A stretch of 64,000 nucleotides of DNA from Pseudoxanthomonas sp. PXM01 (GTDB lineage: Bacteria > Pseudomonadota > Gammaproteobacteria > Xanthomonadales > Xanthomonadaceae): contig NZ_JACVAJ010000001.1 of the NCBI RefSeq assembly GCF_014851815.1, forward strand, positions 744,001 to 808,000, written 5' to 3'. The position numbers and the translations under genes were made by a program. Under the pieces are notes generated by a model that was given only the letters and a program-made list of their open reading frames with translations, was not told the DNA's origin and ran no database searches. Position 1 is the stretch's first letter; each line of letters starts with the position of its first letter. Below, in pieces: positions 37,133 through 47,513 of this stretch.

Positions 37133-38170
37133 TCAGCGTACGGCCGTTGTGGGGCTGGCTTCGTCCGATTCCAAGACCGGCACGGACGGCTGGTCACCCG
37201 GGGTTGCGCGCACGCCCGGCAGGTCGGACAGCAGCACCGTGGTACCGGGCGTCAGCACGCCATACAGGCGACGGGCGAAATCCTGCGGAATCCAGAACGA
37301 ATCTCCCAGCGCACGCAGCGGCGGCATCGGCGCGCCGGCCTCGCCCAGCACGCGGTGCGCGACCCAGCGATGTTCCTTCTGCTGCGGATCGAGCAGGCTC
37401 GGGATGTCTTCCATCTCGGTAGTCATCACCAGCAGCACGGTGCCGTTGAGTGCGAAGTCGCGCACCATCTGCAACGGCGCTGCGCCGATCAGTACTCCGT
37501 TGCGCAGCACCGATACGCGTTGGTCGTACAGGCTGACCAAAATGCTGACCGGGCCTTCGGGCGACGCCGCCTCGTTCCAGTAGACCTCGTAGGTCGACAG
37601 GTCCGGATGCGACGCCTGCCCGCCGGCCGTCACCGGCGCGAGTACCGCCGGATGTACCAGGCTGGCCGGCGATGCCTTGGCGTTGGCGACCACGACCGAG
37701 TCGCCGAAACGGGTGATGCCGAACAGCTTTTCGGCGAACGCCTGCGGCAGACGGACGCAGCCATGCGAGGCGGGATAACCGGGCAGGTGGCCGCCGTGCA
37801 GCGCGATGCCGTCCCAGGTCAGCCGCTGCATGTACGGCATCGGCGCGTTGTTGTAGAGGTTGGAACGGTGGTCCTTGTTCTTCTGCAGGATCGTGAACAC
37901 GCCGGTCGGGGTGTCCTTGCCCGCCTTGCCCGAGCTGATCGTCGACACGCCGATGGCGATGCCGTTGCGGTAGACGTAGGCACGCTGCTCGTCGAGGCTG
38001 ACTACCAGCACCACCGGCCCCTCCGGCGCGATCTGCGGATACCAGAGGTAGTCGCCGGGCTTCAGCGCTCGCACGTCCGGCGGCGATACTGCGGTGGCCG
38101 TCTGCGCCTTGGCGGCAGGCGCCAAGACCAGCAGGGTCGAAAGAGCGAGTGCGGGCAGGAGGCGTGTCAT
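37133..38170 (-). CDS. L,D-transpeptidase (YkuD domain) with second diverged half
   Basis: 345 residues, signal peptide cleaved near AKAQ. First half: SLDEQRAYVYRNG, HGGHLPGYPASHGCVRLP with H125, H136, C138, a complete YkuD active site. The second half repeats the opening pattern (ILVSLYDQRVSVLRNGVLIG) but lacks the His-Cys motif, so it is a degenerate duplicate. Begins 9 bp after thrC and may be read through from the thr operon. Confidence 0.87.
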   Translation of the reverse strand: MTRLLPALALSTLLVLAPAAKAQTATAVSPPDVRALKPGDYLWYPQIAPEGPVVLVVSLDEQRAYVYRNGIAIGVSTISSGKAGKDTPTGVFTILQKNKDHRSNLYNNAPMPYMQRLTWDGIALHGGHLPGYPASHGCVRLPQAFAEKLFGITRFGDSVVVANAKASPASLVHPAVLAPVTAGGQASHPDLSTYEVYWNEAASPEGPVSILVSLYDQRVSVLRNGVLIGAAPLQMVRDFALNGTVLLVMTTEMEDIPSLLDPQQKEHRWVAHRVLGEAGAPMPPLRALGDSFWIPQDFARRLYGVLTPGTTVLLSDLPGVRATPGDQPSVPVLESDEASPTTAVR

Positions 38171-38179
38171 CGGCGCAGC

Positions 38180-39475
38180 TTACAGCCCCGCGAGCACGAC
38201 GCGCCGCAGCGCTTCATAGTCGTTGGGAACCGGCTCGGCGTAAGCAGGCCGCGCCAGCAGGTCGGCGAGCGCAGGCGGCACGTCGATCCCGTGCCCGATC
38301 AGCGGCTCGACCACGCTTTCGAACTTGGCCGGATGCGCCGTGGATGCCACGGCCCAGTCACCGGCCTCGCCCTGCGCACGCAAATCTTCCAGCACCTTCA
38401 CCGCCGTCGCCGTGTGCGGGCAATGCACTTCACCATGGTCGCGGTTGCGGCGCGCGATCACGTCGCGGATCGTGGCGTCGTCGACGCTGGCCGAGGCGAA
38501 CGCCGCGCGCAGCGCTGCGTCGTCGCCGGCATACAGCCAGCGCAGGCGCTCGAAGTTGCTGGGCGCCCCCACATCCATCGCGTTGGCCAGCGTCGCGACG
38601 CTCGCCGCCGGCGTGTAGGTCCCGCCGGCGAAGAAGTCGGGCAACACCCGGTTGGCGTTGGTCGCCAGCACGATCCTGCCCAGCGGCACCCCCAGCGCAC
38701 GCGCCAGGATCGCCGCCATCGCATTGCCCAGGTTGCCGGTGGGAATGACCACGTTCAACGCTCGACCGCCGTCCGCATGGTGCGTGAGCGCCGCGTGCGC
38801 GTAGTAGCTCATCTGCGGCAGCAGGCGTCCCAGGCTGATGCTGTTGGCCGAGCTCAATGGCGCCTGCGCCTGCAGCTCGGCGTCGTTGAGTGCGCGCTTC
38901 ACCAGCGCCTGGCAGTCGTCGAAAGACCCGGCCACGCGCAGTGCGCTGATGTTGTCGCCGAAGCAGCCCAACTGGTGCGCCTGCCGCGGCGACACGCGCC
39001 CGTCCGGATACAGCACCACCACGCGCAGGCCCGGCTGGCGGTGGAACGCCGCCGCCACCGCTGCGCCCGTATCGCCCGAGGTGGCGACGAGGATCGTCAG
39101 CGGCTTCGCTTCCTGGCGACGCAGGCGCGCCATGCAGGCCGCCAGGAAACGGGCGCCGAAATCCTTGAACGCAGCGGTTGGCCCATGGAAGAGCTCAAGC
39201 ACGTGATCACCCGGCGTACCGAGCGGATGGAGCGGCACGGTAAAGTCGAAAGCATCGCGGCAGATCGCGGGCAGCTCCGTTTCCAGCGTGTCACCGGCAA
39301 AGAACGGCGCCAGCAGCGTGGCGGCGGTCTCGGCGACGTCGCGCCCCGGGACCAGCGTGCGCGCAGGCGGCAATCGCTCGGGGACGTAGAGACCGCCATC
39401 GGGTGCCAGTCCGGCGGCGATAGCCTGGCTGAGCGTGGCGGCAGGCGAGGCGTTGCGGGTCGAAATGAAGTTCAT
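38180..39475 (-). CDS. thrC: Threonine synthase
   Basis: PLP enzyme, 431 residues, converts O-phospho-L-homoserine to threonine. Seen: FISTRNASPAATLSQAI at the N-terminus, PLP lysine K104 in HGPTAAFKDFGARF, VATSGDTGAAV phosphate-binding loop, and IPTGNLGNA. Third gene of the thr operon, 54 bp after thrB. Yeast/E. coli-like long form. Confidence 0.96.
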   Translation of the reverse strand: MNFISTRNASPAATLSQAIAAGLAPDGGLYVPERLPPARTLVPGRDVAETAATLLAPFFAGDTLETELPAICRDAFDFTVPLHPLGTPGDHVLELFHGPTAAFKDFGARFLAACMARLRRQEAKPLTILVATSGDTGAAVAAAFHRQPGLRVVVLYPDGRVSPRQAHQLGCFGDNISALRVAGSFDDCQALVKRALNDAELQAQAPLSSANSISLGRLLPQMSYYAHAALTHHADGGRALNVVIPTGNLGNAMAAILARALGVPLGRIVLATNANRVLPDFFAGGTYTPAASVATLANAMDVGAPSNFERLRWLYAGDDAALRAAFASASVDDATIRDVIARRNRDHGEVHCPHTATAVKVLEDLRAQGEAGDWAVASTAHPAKFESVVEPLIGHGIDVPPALADLLARPAYAEPVPNDYEALRRVVLAGL

Positions 39476-39529
39476 GGTCAGTCGCTGAAAAGGCGCCGCG
39501 GACGAAGCGCGACGACCGGAGTGGAAAAG

Positions 39530-40459
39530 TCAGTTCGCGGACAGCAGCTCGGCACCGGTCGCGTTGATCGGCGACACCCAGGCCTGGCTGTCGAAACCCG
39601 CCGCTGCGAACGCCGCCTGGACCGCTGGCGCCGCCGCTTCGGCTTCGCTGCGCGATTCGAACCACGCGAACACGCTGGGGCCGGCGCCGGAAATGCTGGC
39701 CCCCATCGCACCGGCCTCCAGTGCCGCCTGTTTCGCCGCGTCGAAGCCGACGATCAGCGGCGCACGCCGTGGCTCGACGAGGACATCGCGCAGACCGTCG
39801 CGCACCAGCGCGGGATCGCCGGCATGGCAACCAGCCAGGACCAGCGCCAGGTTGGCGCTCTGCGCGACAAACTCCTTCAGCTCGTACGCGCCCTGCAGCG
39901 CGGCGCGCGCGCGCCGCGTTTCCAGGATCGCCTCCGGGTGCACCAGCACGCTGTGCCAATGCTCAGGTATCGGCACACGCACCAGACGATCCGCCGTGGA
40001 CAGCACCAGGCCACCCAACAGCATGGGGCCCAGGTTGTCGCCGTGCTTGCCGCCGCTGGCGACCGCCTCGCCGACCAGCGCGTGCGGATAAAGCGCCTCA
40101 TGCGACAGCGGCACGTCGAGCAGCGCATTGGCCGCGACCAGCGCGGCCACGCACGAGGCGGCGGAACCGCCCATGCCGGAACCGAGCGGTATGCCCTTCT
40201 CGATCTCCACCTCGAAACCGAACGGCAGCGCCAGCGCCTCGCGCAGCGAGATCAGCGCTGCGCCTGCCGTATTGCCCGGCGCATCCAGCGGCAGGTCGAC
40301 GGTGGCGCCGCGGATCGCGGCGATGCGCACCTCCGACGCCTCGATGCGGCGGACCGTCACGGTATCGCCTACGCCTTCGATCACATGGCCCAGGATGTCG
40401 AACCCTACGCCCACATTGCCCACCGATGCCGGCGAGAACGCGCTTGCCTGCTGCCTCAT
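39530..40459 (-). CDS. thrB: Homoserine kinase
   Basis: GHMP kinase, 309 residues, phosphorylates homoserine. Seen: N-terminal [14 protein letters not shown], the ATP loop [13 protein letters not shown], and [14 protein letters not shown]. The ATG at 40459 (MRQQASAF) fits the family. 31 bp after thrA, 54 bp before thrC. Confidence 0.96.
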   Translation of the reverse strand: MRQQASAFSPASVGNVGVGFDILGHVIEGVGDTVTVRRIEASEVRIAAIRGATVDLPLDAPGNTAGAALISLREALALPFGFEVEIEKGIPLGSGMGGSAASCVAALVAANALLDVPLSHEALYPHALVGEAVASGGKHGDNLGPMLLGGLVLSTADRLVRVPIPEHWHSVLVHPEAILETRRARAALQGAYELKEFVAQSANLALVLAGCHAGDPALVRDGLRDVLVEPRRAPLIVGFDAAKQAALEAGAMGASISGAGPSVFAWFESRSEAEAAAPAVQAAFAAAGFDSQAWVSPINATGAELLSAN

Positions 40460-40490
40460 ACCCACTCCACGTCCCTCGTCATCCGATATC

Positions 40491-42983
40491 TCACAGCTTT
40501 GCACCCTGCCCCGCGGCCACGCGCAGTACGTCGGCAAACACACCCGCCGCGGTGACCTCCGGACCGGCGCCCGGTCCCTGCACGATCAGCGGATTGTCGC
40601 AGTAACGCCGCGTGGTGAACTGCACGATATTGTCGGTCAGGCGCAGGTTGCCGAAGGCATGCGCGGCGGGTACTTCGACCAGTCCGACGCTCGCGCGGCC
40701 TGCCGCATCCAGTCTGGCGACATAGCGCAGTACATTGCCCGCCGCACGCGCCTTGGCCAGCCGCTCGGCGAACACCGCATCGACTTCGCCGAGCCGCGAC
40801 ATGAAGTCGTCGACACTGGCCTGGCGCAGCGCTTCGGGCACCAGACTTTCCACCTGCACGTCCTCCAGCGCCAGCTCACGCCCGGCTTCGCGCGCCAGGA
40901 TCACCAGCTTGCGCGCCACATCGGTACCCGACAGGTCGTCGCGTGGATCCGGTTCGGTATAGCCCAGGCTCCGAGCCTCGGTGACCAATTGCGAGAACGG
41001 CACGCTACCGTCGAACTTGTTGAACAGCCACGCCAGCGTGCCGGAGAAGATGCCTTCCACCGATACCACTGCGTCACCGGTATCCAGCAGGTCGCGCAGT
41101 GTGGAGATCACCGGCAGACCTGCACCGACCGTCGCCTCGTAGCGGAAGCGTGCGCCGCTGGCCGAGGCCGCATCGCGGATCGCTTGGTAGCGTGCCAACG
41201 GGCCGGCGCCGGCCTGCTTGTTCGGCGTGATCACGTGGATGCCGGCCGCCAGCCACCCGGCGTAGCGGTCCGCGACCTCCGGGCTGGCGCTGCAGTCCAC
41301 AATTACCGCGTGCGGCATGTGCGCCGACAACAGGTGCTGGGTGAAACGGTCCAGATCAGCCGCCTGCGGGCTGGCGTCGAAGCGCGCGCGCCAGTCGGCG
41401 CCGATGCTGCGCTCGTCCAGCAGCATGCGCTTGCTGGAGGCGATCGCACGCAGGCGCAGGTCGAGGTTGGCCTTGCCCAGCAGCTGCGGTTGCGCCGCAC
41501 GCAACTGTTCGATCAGCGTGGCGCCGACGTTGCCCGGCCCGATCACGCCGACAGCGAAGGTCTGCGGTGACAGCCAGAACCCGGCGTGTGCGGCGCGCAG
41601 GGCCTTGGTGGCGTCGGCGCTGTCGATGGCGACGGAAATATTGCGTTCCGACGAGCCTTGCGCGATCGCCAGGATATTCACCTGGGCGTGGGCCAGCGCG
41701 CCGAACAGGCGCGCGGATACGCCCGGGGTTCCCGCCATGCCATCGCCGACGGCGGCCAGGACGCTGACGCCATCCCGGCGCTGTACGCGCTGGATCTGCC
41801 GGGTGTCCAGTTCATGCGCGAACGCCTCCAGCAGCGCCGCCTGTCCCTTCGCCGCCTCGCTGGCCTTGACCACGCAGCAGATCGAATGCTCCGACGAGCC
41901 CTGCGAGATCATCACGACCGACACGTGCGCGTTGCGCAGGGCGGAAAACACGCGTTCCGCGGTGCCCGGCACGCCGATCAGGCCGGTACCCTCCAGGTTC
42001 AACAGCGCCAAGTCGGCGCTCAGCGTCAGGCCCTTGACCGGACCGACCGCGTCCCGTTCGGCGGTGATGCGTGTGCCGGGATGCTCCGGATGGAAGGTGT
42101 TGCGGATGATGATCGGCAGTCCACGCTCCATCGCCGGCGACATCGTCTGCGGATGCACGACCTTCGCACCGAAGTACGCCAGCTCGCAGGCTTCGTCGTA
42201 GCTCAACGCTTCCAGCTGCACCGCTTCGGGCACCAGCCGCGGGTCGGCCGACAGCACGCCGTCGACATCGGTCCAGATGTGCAGCTCCGCCGCGTCGTAC
42301 AGCGCCGCGAAGATCGCGCCCGAGTAGTCGCTGCCGTTGCGTCCCAGGGTGGTGAAGCGGCCCTCGCGATCGCGCGCCACGAAGCCCGTCGCCACCACCC
42401 GGCGTTGCGGATGCGAGGCCTGCCACGCCGCCAACCGCTGCGCGCTGGTTTCCCAGTCGACCACCACGCCAAGCTCGCCGTGGTCGACCCGCAGCACCTC
42501 GCGCGCGTCCAGCACGGCGCAGTCCTCCCCCTGCAAGGTCAGGTACTCGCCCAGCAGGCGCGCCGAGCACACTTCGCCCAGGCCCTGCACGCGCTGCAGG
42601 ACCAGCTCCGGCAGGCCGCCGATGACGATGAGCGCGTTGAGGATCTCGTGCAGTCGCTGGAATCGCTCGTCCACCCATTCGATCACCGGCCCCGCAGCCT
42701 CGCCCAACAGCGCCACCGCTGCGCCGCGATGGCGTGCGCGCAGCGCATGCCAGCTGTCCTGCCACTCCGGACGGTTGGCGGCGGCGAGTTCGCACAGTTC
42801 GATCAGGGCGTCGGTGACGCCCTTCATCGCGGAGACGACGGTGACCTGCAGGTCCTCGTCGCGCGCGAGGAGCAGCTGCGCGACATGACGGTAGCGGTCG
42901 GCATCGGCGACGGAGGTGCCGCCGAACTTGTGGACGACGGTGCGGCGTTTGGGTTGTTCGACTTCGGCGTTGCGGAACGACAT
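40491..42983 (-). CDS. thrA: Bifunctional aspartokinase/homoserine dehydrogenase
   Basis: 830 residues. N-terminal aspartokinase with [16 protein letters not shown] and the [13 protein letters not shown] catalytic segment, central tandem ACT domains, then homoserine dehydrogenase with the Rossmann motif [13 protein letters not shown] and [13 protein letters not shown] and [22 protein letters not shown] core (here [17 protein letters not shown]). Catalyses first and third steps from aspartate to threonine; ACT domains allow threonine feedback. Upstream leader peptide suggests attenuation. Confidence 0.96.
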   Translation of the reverse strand: MSFRNAEVEQPKRRTVVHKFGGTSVADADRYRHVAQLLLARDEDLQVTVVSAMKGVTDALIELCELAAANRPEWQDSWHALRARHRGAAVALLGEAAGPVIEWVDERFQRLHEILNALIVIGGLPELVLQRVQGLGEVCSARLLGEYLTLQGEDCAVLDAREVLRVDHGELGVVVDWETSAQRLAAWQASHPQRRVVATGFVARDREGRFTTLGRNGSDYSGAIFAALYDAAELHIWTDVDGVLSADPRLVPEAVQLEALSYDEACELAYFGAKVVHPQTMSPAMERGLPIIIRNTFHPEHPGTRITAERDAVGPVKGLTLSADLALLNLEGTGLIGVPGTAERVFSALRNAHVSVVMISQGSSEHSICCVVKASEAAKGQAALLEAFAHELDTRQIQRVQRRDGVSVLAAVGDGMAGTPGVSARLFGALAHAQVNILAIAQGSSERNISVAIDSADATKALRAAHAGFWLSPQTFAVGVIGPGNVGATLIEQLRAAQPQLLGKANLDLRLRAIASSKRMLLDERSIGADWRARFDASPQAADLDRFTQHLLSAHMPHAVIVDCSASPEVADRYAGWLAAGIHVITPNKQAGAGPLARYQAIRDAASASGARFRYEATVGAGLPVISTLRDLLDTGDAVVSVEGIFSGTLAWLFNKFDGSVPFSQLVTEARSLGYTEPDPRDDLSGTDVARKLVILAREAGRELALEDVQVESLVPEALRQASVDDFMSRLGEVDAVFAERLAKARAAGNVLRYVARLDAAGRASVGLVEVPAAHAFGNLRLTDNIVQFTTRRYCDNPLIVQGPGAGPEVTAAGVFADVLRVAAGQGAKL

Positions 42984-43017
42984 GGGTCAGGAACCTCGGT
43001 AAGGAGGCCCGGCACGC

Positions 43018-43101
43018 ATCAGGAAGTCGGGTGGCCCTGCATCCTGATCCGGGTGCGGGGCCGTGGTCTGCGAACTACGCGAACACAACCAACCGCACCC
43101 G
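43018..43101 (-). promoter_or_regulatory. Candidate thr attenuator structures
   Basis: 9-bp stem between 43093-43101 (end of the leader frame) and 43050-43058. Two later pairings are possible: 43018-43024 with 43042-43048, and 43033-43037 with 43058-43062; the last competes with the first stem by one base. No clear U-tract follows, so a canonical terminator is not established. Confidence 0.4.
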
Positions 43102-43215
43102 ACGAGTCAGGGTGGTAATGGTGGTGGTAATACCCGTGCGTCCGGCGCCTGCGCGCGATACCGCCGGCGGGAGAGCCGGTGTCGGGAACGTCGCGTGGTG
43201 TGCATGGGAGCGCAT
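43075..43215 (-). CDS. thrL: thr operon leader peptide
   Basis: 46-residue frame ending RTGITTTITTLTRRVRLVVFA split here by its regulatory run: I-T-T-T-I-T-T-L-T, six Thr and two Ile in nine codons, followed by TAG 91 bp before thrA. That composition is the hallmark of thr attenuation in gammaproteobacteria, where Thr- and Ile-tRNA supply is sensed. ATG at 43215 is only a few bases from the predicted transcription start; start choice is uncertain. Confidence 0.75.
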   Translation of the reverse strand: MRSHAHHATFPTPALPPAVSRAGAGRTGITTTITTLTRRVRLVVFA

Positions 43216-43224
43216 GGCGAAAGA

Positions 43225-43252
43225 AAAACACGCCACCCCGGGGGGCTGTCAA
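43225..43252 (-). promoter_or_regulatory. Predicted thr operon promoter
   Basis: Minus-strand TTGACA at 43252-43247, a 16-bp spacer, then TGTTTT at 43230-43225. Perfect -35, poor -10. Confidence 0.5.
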
Positions 43253-43330
43253 GCGTTGCGACGCAACAAAGCCAATGATTTCAGATGGATGCAACTGAAA
43301 CCAATCGTGCTGCCCCGGCTGCACATGCCG

Positions 43331-43954
43331 TTACGGCGTCACCGTCAGCCATTCGTCATATGCACGCTCCAGCGCCACCGAGTAGACGCCGTCCCGTCCA
43401 GCGTGCATCGCCACACGTGTCGCCCACTGTCCTGGGCACTTGGCGTGGATGTCGTAGCGGGGATTGCCCTTCGAACAGCTCCCCAAGGCAATCGGCCCGA
43501 TCAGTACGCGCGCTCCCTGCCGGATGGTGACGACGGCGTAATCCTCAGTCGCTCCAAGTTCGCCTTGCGGGTTTGCATTGAAGTAGGCGCCCTGTATGAC
43601 GACGGTCAGCGCCCCGCACTCCGAACTTATGGACTTCGCTCCCGTGCGTCGGACCTCGTCCCGCAGATCGTCCTTTTCATACGTGATCAACGCACCCAGG
43701 TCGACAATCTGTGTTTCGTACCCGCGCAATGGGTTAGGAGGTTGATCCGAGAGGATGATGCTCGATCGCTCGGATGAGCATTGAAAGGTGATGTCGTAAA
43801 CATTCTCGTCCTGCAGCTGCCCATTGGACTCCTCACCCGGAGCCGCATGAACAAACGGAACGAGACCGAAGGCGAGCAAACCGAGACAACACATCGCCGC
43901 AAATGCCGTTGGACGGTGCGTGGACGTTGCCGACCGATGGTTCCTGCAAGCCAT
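43331..43954 (-). CDS. Hypothetical secreted protein, 207 residues
   Basis: ATG at 43954 with GGGAG upstream. Long positively charged n-region, then hydrophobic core MCCLGLLAFGLVPFVHA and probable cleavage near HAA. Mature part has three to four Cys (FQCSSER, SSECGAL, LGSCSKG, HAKCPG) that could form disulfides, suggesting a periplasmic or exported protein. Converges toward the thr promoter. No family recognised. Its surrounding GC looks lower than that of the neighbouring core genes. Confidence 0.65.
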   Translation of the reverse strand: MACRNHRSATSTHRPTAFAAMCCLGLLAFGLVPFVHAAPGEESNGQLQDENVYDITFQCSSERSSIILSDQPPNPLRGYETQIVDLGALITYEKDDLRDEVRRTGAKSISSECGALTVVIQGAYFNANPQGELGATEDYAVVTIRQGARVLIGPIALGSCSKGNPRYDIHAKCPGQWATRVAMHAGRDGVYSVALERAYDEWLTVTP

Positions 43955-44109
43955 GCGAGCTCCCGAAGTGGTCCGTGACAAGAGTTTGCCTTGCGATGCC
44001 GCAGCCGGATATCGGATTTCCCCGCGCCGCCATCAAAGTACACCGATGCCCATCCCAACTGCCGGAAAGACGCGTGATGCGCAACGCACCCCGGGGTCGC
44101 GCATTACGC

Positions 44110-44138
44110 TTGGGGCCCTTGAGGGACTGCGCTATTCT
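44110..44138 (+). promoter_or_regulatory. tRNA-Arg promoter
   Basis: TTGGGG (44110-44115), 17-bp spacer, TATTCT (44133-44138), 13 bp before the mature tRNA. Confidence 0.5.
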
Positions 44139-44151
44139 TGGCGCCGCCGAT

Positions 44152-44228
44152 GGCCCCGTAGCTCAGCTGGATAGAGCGGTCCCCTCCTAAGGGACAGGTC
44201 GTGCGTTCGAATCGCGCCGGGGTCACCA
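44152..44228 (+). tRNA. tRNA-Arg (anticodon CCT)
   Basis: 77 nt with encoded CCA. Acceptor GGCCCCG/CGGGGTC, D arm GCTC/GAGC, anticodon stem GTCCC/GGGAC with loop CTCCTAA (reads AGG), T arm GTGCG/CGCGC with TTCGAAT loop. Confidence 0.95.
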
Positions 44229-44483
44229 TCTTCCATCGCACGCGGCACCTCGCGGCCACCTTGGCACGCTCGGCGAATCGCCGAATGCCACCACGCAGGG
44301 TCGGCGAAGCGAACAAACCCCGGCAGCGGATCAACGGCGGCGCACGCAACCTGCTGTTGCACAAGAACCATTGGAAAAACACGGACTTACGCGCGGCCTG
44401 ACCGACCCGTTCTGGTAGAATCGCGCACCTCTTTCGGTGCCACGCCGTCCGGTGGCATCCCGTGCAATGACCCTGGAGCTTCC

Positions 44484-46016
44484 ATGCCTGCTGACCTCCT
44501 CAAGGCCCTCGGCCTCGCCACCACCAACTCCGGTACCTACCTCGGCAGCGGTGAGTGGTCCACGACCACCGACGCCGGTCTGCTGCAGTCGATCAACCCG
44601 ACCACCAACGAGGTGATCGCCGAGGTCCACGCCAGCAGCCAAGCCGACTATGAGAAGGTCGTCGCGCGTGCGCAGGCCGCCTTCAAGATCTGGCGCACCA
44701 CCCCGGCCCCGCGCCGTGGCGAAGCGATCCGCCTGTGCGGCGAAGCGCTGCGCAAGCACAAGGACGCGCTGGGCTCGCTGGTCGCGCTGGAAATGGGCAA
44801 GAGCAAGCCCGAGGGCGACGGCGAAGTACAGGAGATGATCGACATCGCCGACTTCGCCGTGGGCCAGAGCCGCATGCTGTACGGCTACACCATGCACTCC
44901 GAGCGTCCCGGCCACCGCATGTACGAGCAGTACCAGCCGCTGGGCCTGGTCGGCATCATCAGCGCGTTCAACTTCCCGGTCGCGGTGTGGGCGTGGAATT
45001 CGTTCCTGGCCGGCATCTGCGGCGACATCTGCATCTGGAAGCCGTCCAACAAGACGCCGCTGACCGCGATCGCAAGTATGAAGATCTGCAACGACGCGCT
45101 GAAGGAAGGCGGCTTCCCCGACATCTTCTTCCTGATCAACGACGCCGGCGTCGAGCTGGCGCAGCAGTTCGTCGACGACAAGCGCATCCCGCTGATCAGC
45201 TTTACCGGTTCCACCCAGGTCGGCCGCACCGTCGGCGAGCGCGTCGCGCGCCGCATGGGCCGCAGCCTGCTGGAGCTGGGCGGCAACAACGCCATCATCC
45301 TGGACGAAACCGCCGACCTGAAGCTGGCCGTGCCCGGCATCGTGTTCGGCGCCGTCGGCACCGCCGGCCAGCGCTGCACCACCACGCGCCGCCTGATCGT
45401 GCACGAATCCATCTACGACACCGTGCTGGCCACGCTGATCAAGGCGTACAAGCAGGTGGAAGGCAAGATCGGCGACCCGACCGACCCGGCCAATCTGATG
45501 GGCCCGCTCAACAGCCAGGGCGCCGTGCAGCAGTTCCTGAACTCCATCGCCAAGGCCAAGGCCAGCGGCGGCACCGTGGAGACCGGCGGTACCGCGATCG
45601 ACCGCGCCGGCAACTTCGTGCTGCCGGCCATCGTCACCGGCCTGAAGAACTCCGATGAGGTCGTCCAGCACGAGACCTTCGCGCCGATCCTGTACGTGAT
45701 GAAGTACAAGACCCTCGACGACGCCATCGACATGCAGAACGCCGTGCCGCAGGGCCTGTCGTCGTCGATCTTCACCCAGAACCTCAAGGCGGCCGAGCAG
45801 TTCCTGTCGGCGGCCGGCAGCGACTGCGGCATCGCCAACGTCAACATCGGCACCAGCGGTGCGGAGATCGGCGGCGCCTTCGGCGGCGAGAAGGAAACCG
45901 GCGGCGGTCGCGAATCCGGTTCGGACGCATGGAAGGTCTACATGCGCCGGCAGACCAACACCATCAACTACTCCGACTCGCTGCCGCTCGCCCAGGGCAT
46001 CAAGTTCGACCTCTGA
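44484..46016 (+). CDS. amaB: ALDH7-family aldehyde dehydrogenase (alpha-aminoadipic semialdehyde dehydrogenase-like)
   Basis: 510 residues. ALDH features: [49 protein letters not shown] with the general-base Glu, [11 protein letters not shown] with the catalytic Cys, and [13 protein letters not shown]. The TRR after the Cys and the N-terminal [14 protein letters not shown] match ALDH7A1/AmaB, which oxidises aminoadipate semialdehyde in lysine catabolism; an osmoprotectant role is also known for the family. GGAGCTTCC before ATG. A TAGAAT lies at 44416-44421. Confidence 0.88.
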   Translation: MPADLLKALGLATTNSGTYLGSGEWSTTTDAGLLQSINPTTNEVIAEVHASSQADYEKVVARAQAAFKIWRTTPAPRRGEAIRLCGEALRKHKDALGSLVALEMGKSKPEGDGEVQEMIDIADFAVGQSRMLYGYTMHSERPGHRMYEQYQPLGLVGIISAFNFPVAVWAWNSFLAGICGDICIWKPSNKTPLTAIASMKICNDALKEGGFPDIFFLINDAGVELAQQFVDDKRIPLISFTGSTQVGRTVGERVARRMGRSLLELGGNNAIILDETADLKLAVPGIVFGAVGTAGQRCTTTRRLIVHESIYDTVLATLIKAYKQVEGKIGDPTDPANLMGPLNSQGAVQQFLNSIAKAKASGGTVETGGTAIDRAGNFVLPAIVTGLKNSDEVVQHETFAPILYVMKYKTLDDAIDMQNAVPQGLSSSIFTQNLKAAEQFLSAAGSDCGIANVNIGTSGAEIGGAFGGEKETGGGRESGSDAWKVYMRRQTNTINYSDSLPLAQGIKFDL

Positions 46017-46026
46017 CCCGATGCCG

Positions 46027-46050
46027 GGCCGGCATGCGCGCATGCCGGCC
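46027..46050. repeat. 24-bp perfect palindrome after the ALDH gene
   Basis: GGCCGGCATGCG followed by its exact reverse complement, 10 bp after the stop codon. Probable 3' hairpin. Confidence 0.6.
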
Positions 46051-46080
46051 GCCCTGAACGGGCCATCATCTGGGATAATC

Positions 46081-46112
46081 GCGCCACCTTTGCGGGTGGC
46101 GCTTTTTTTTTG
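46081..46112 (+). terminator. Rho-independent terminator of the ALDH gene
   Basis: GCGCCACC/GGTGGCGC stem followed by ten T. Confidence 0.85.
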
Positions 46113-46164
46113 CCCATCCGAACCAGCGCCATCGCGCCTCCCTGACCCCTGCACGGAGCTCCTG

Positions 46165-46443
46165 ATGAACCAAGTCCGCACCACCAGCAGTCTCGCCATC
46201 GCCAGCCTCGTGTCCGGCATCCTCGGCTGGACCCTGCTCCCCGTCATCGGCACGATCGTGGCCATCATCACCGGCCACATGGCACGCGCCGAAATCCGGC
46301 GCAGTGCAGGCACGATGGACGGCGACGGCCTGGCGATCGGCGGGCTGGTGCTGGGCTGGGTGTCGGCACTCCTCTGGGTCCTCGGCATCGCCGTAATCTT
46401 CCTGTTCCTGGGCGGCCTGGCCTGGCTGGCGACGCTGAGCTGA
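46165..46443 (+). CDS. DUF4190-type membrane protein
   Basis: 92 residues. Two hydrophobic segments flanking [24 protein letters not shown], the loop typical of DUF4190 (ALA..SG..GH.A..EIRRS..tGdGlAiaGL). Function unknown. GGAGCTCCTG before ATG; 14 bp before pyrD, so probably cotranscribed. Confidence 0.85.
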   Translation: MNQVRTTSSLAIASLVSGILGWTLLPVIGTIVAIITGHMARAEIRRSAGTMDGDGLAIGGLVLGWVSALLWVLGIAVIFLFLGGLAWLATLS

Positions 46444-46457
46444 GCCCGCGCGCGTCC

Positions 46458-47513
46458 ATGTATTCGTTCGCCCGCCCCTTTCTCTTCGGCCTCGATGCCG
46501 AGACCGCCCATGGCATGGGCCTGAAGGCGCTCGACCTAGCCTACCGCACCGGCACCACCCCGCTGGTGGCCCGGCCGATCACGCCGATGCCGACCAAGGT
46601 CATGGGCCTGACCTTCCCCAACCCGGTCGGCCTGGCCGCCGGCATGGACAAGAACGGCGCGCACATCGATGCGCTGTTCGCGCTGGGTTTCGGCTTCGTC
46701 GAAATCGGCACGGTCACGCCCAAGCCGCAGCCCGGCAATCCGAAGCCGCGCATGTTCCGCCTGCCGCAGCACCAGGCTGTCATCAACCGCCTCGGTTTCA
46801 ACAACGAGGGGGTCGACGCGCTGGTCCGCAATGTCCAGGCCGCGCGCCGCGACCGCGGCCTGCTCGGCATCAACATCGGCAAGAACAAGGACACGTCGAA
46901 CGAGCGCGCCGCCGCCGACTACCTGTACTGCCTGGAGCGCGTCTACCCGCTGGCGGACTACATCACCGTCAACATTTCCTCGCCCAACACCGCCGGCCTG
47001 CGCGAACTGCAGGAAGAGCAGGCGCTGCGCCAGCTGATCGGCACGCTGCGCGAGGCGCAGGAGGACCTGGCCGCACAGCACGGCAAGCGCGTGCCGATGC
47101 TGGTAAAGATCGCGCCGGACCTGTCCGACAGCGACATCGATGCGGTCGCACGGGTCCTGGGCGACATGCAGGTGGATGGCGTCATCGCCACCAACACCAC
47201 CGTCTCGCGCATCAGCGTGCAGGACCATGCGCATGCGCGCGAAACCGGCGGCTTGTCCGGTGCCCCGTTGATGGGCCAGGCCACGCTGGTGCTGCGCCGG
47301 TTGCGCACGCGCCTGCCGGACAGCATCCCGCTGATCGGCGTGGGCGGCATCCTGTCCGGTGCCGATGCCGTGGCGAAGATGTCCGCAGGCGCGTCGCTGG
47401 TGCAGTGCTACACCGGCCTGGTCTACCGCGGCCCCGAATTGGTCCGTGAATGCGTCGAAGCCATCCGTCGTCGCCGCGAAGCCCGCAGCGGTGGCCCGGT
47501 GGCGCCGGAATGA
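46458..47513 (+). CDS. pyrD: Dihydroorotate dehydrogenase (quinone), class 2
   Basis: 351 residues, membrane-associated FMN enzyme of pyrimidine synthesis. Seen: N-terminal amphipathic helices [32 protein letters not shown], the catalytic Ser in [13 protein letters not shown], and [22 protein letters not shown]. Class 2 is shown by the N-terminal extension and Ser rather than Cys base. Stop overlaps murB start (ATGA). Confidence 0.96.
   Translation: MYSFARPFLFGLDAETAHGMGLKALDLAYRTGTTPLVARPITPMPTKVMGLTFPNPVGLAAGMDKNGAHIDALFALGFGFVEIGTVTPKPQPGNPKPRMFRLPQHQAVINRLGFNNEGVDALVRNVQAARRDRGLLGINIGKNKDTSNERAAADYLYCLERVYPLADYITVNISSPNTAGLRELQEEQALRQLIGTLREAQEDLAAQHGKRVPMLVKIAPDLSDSDIDAVARVLGDMQVDGVIATNTTVSRISVQDHAHARETGGLSGAPLMGQATLVLRRLRTRLPDSIPLIGVGGILSGADAVAKMSAGASLVQCYTGLVYRGPELVRECVEAIRRRREARSGGPVAPE

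Noticed and set aside
37355..40555. Open frame of over 1000 codons on the plus strand antisense to thrC, thrB and the L,D-transpeptidase
   Set aside because: High-GC shadow frame; composition is Arg/Gln/His-rich with no domain, and the minus strand encodes well-known enzymes.
44201..44401. Small frame after tRNA-Arg
   Set aside because: Begins inside the tRNA gene, has no ribosome site and no coding features.
44229..44483. Hidden RNA or riboswitch upstream of the ALDH gene
   Set aside because: No conserved riboswitch core or strong hairpin seen; only a TAGAAT near the end.
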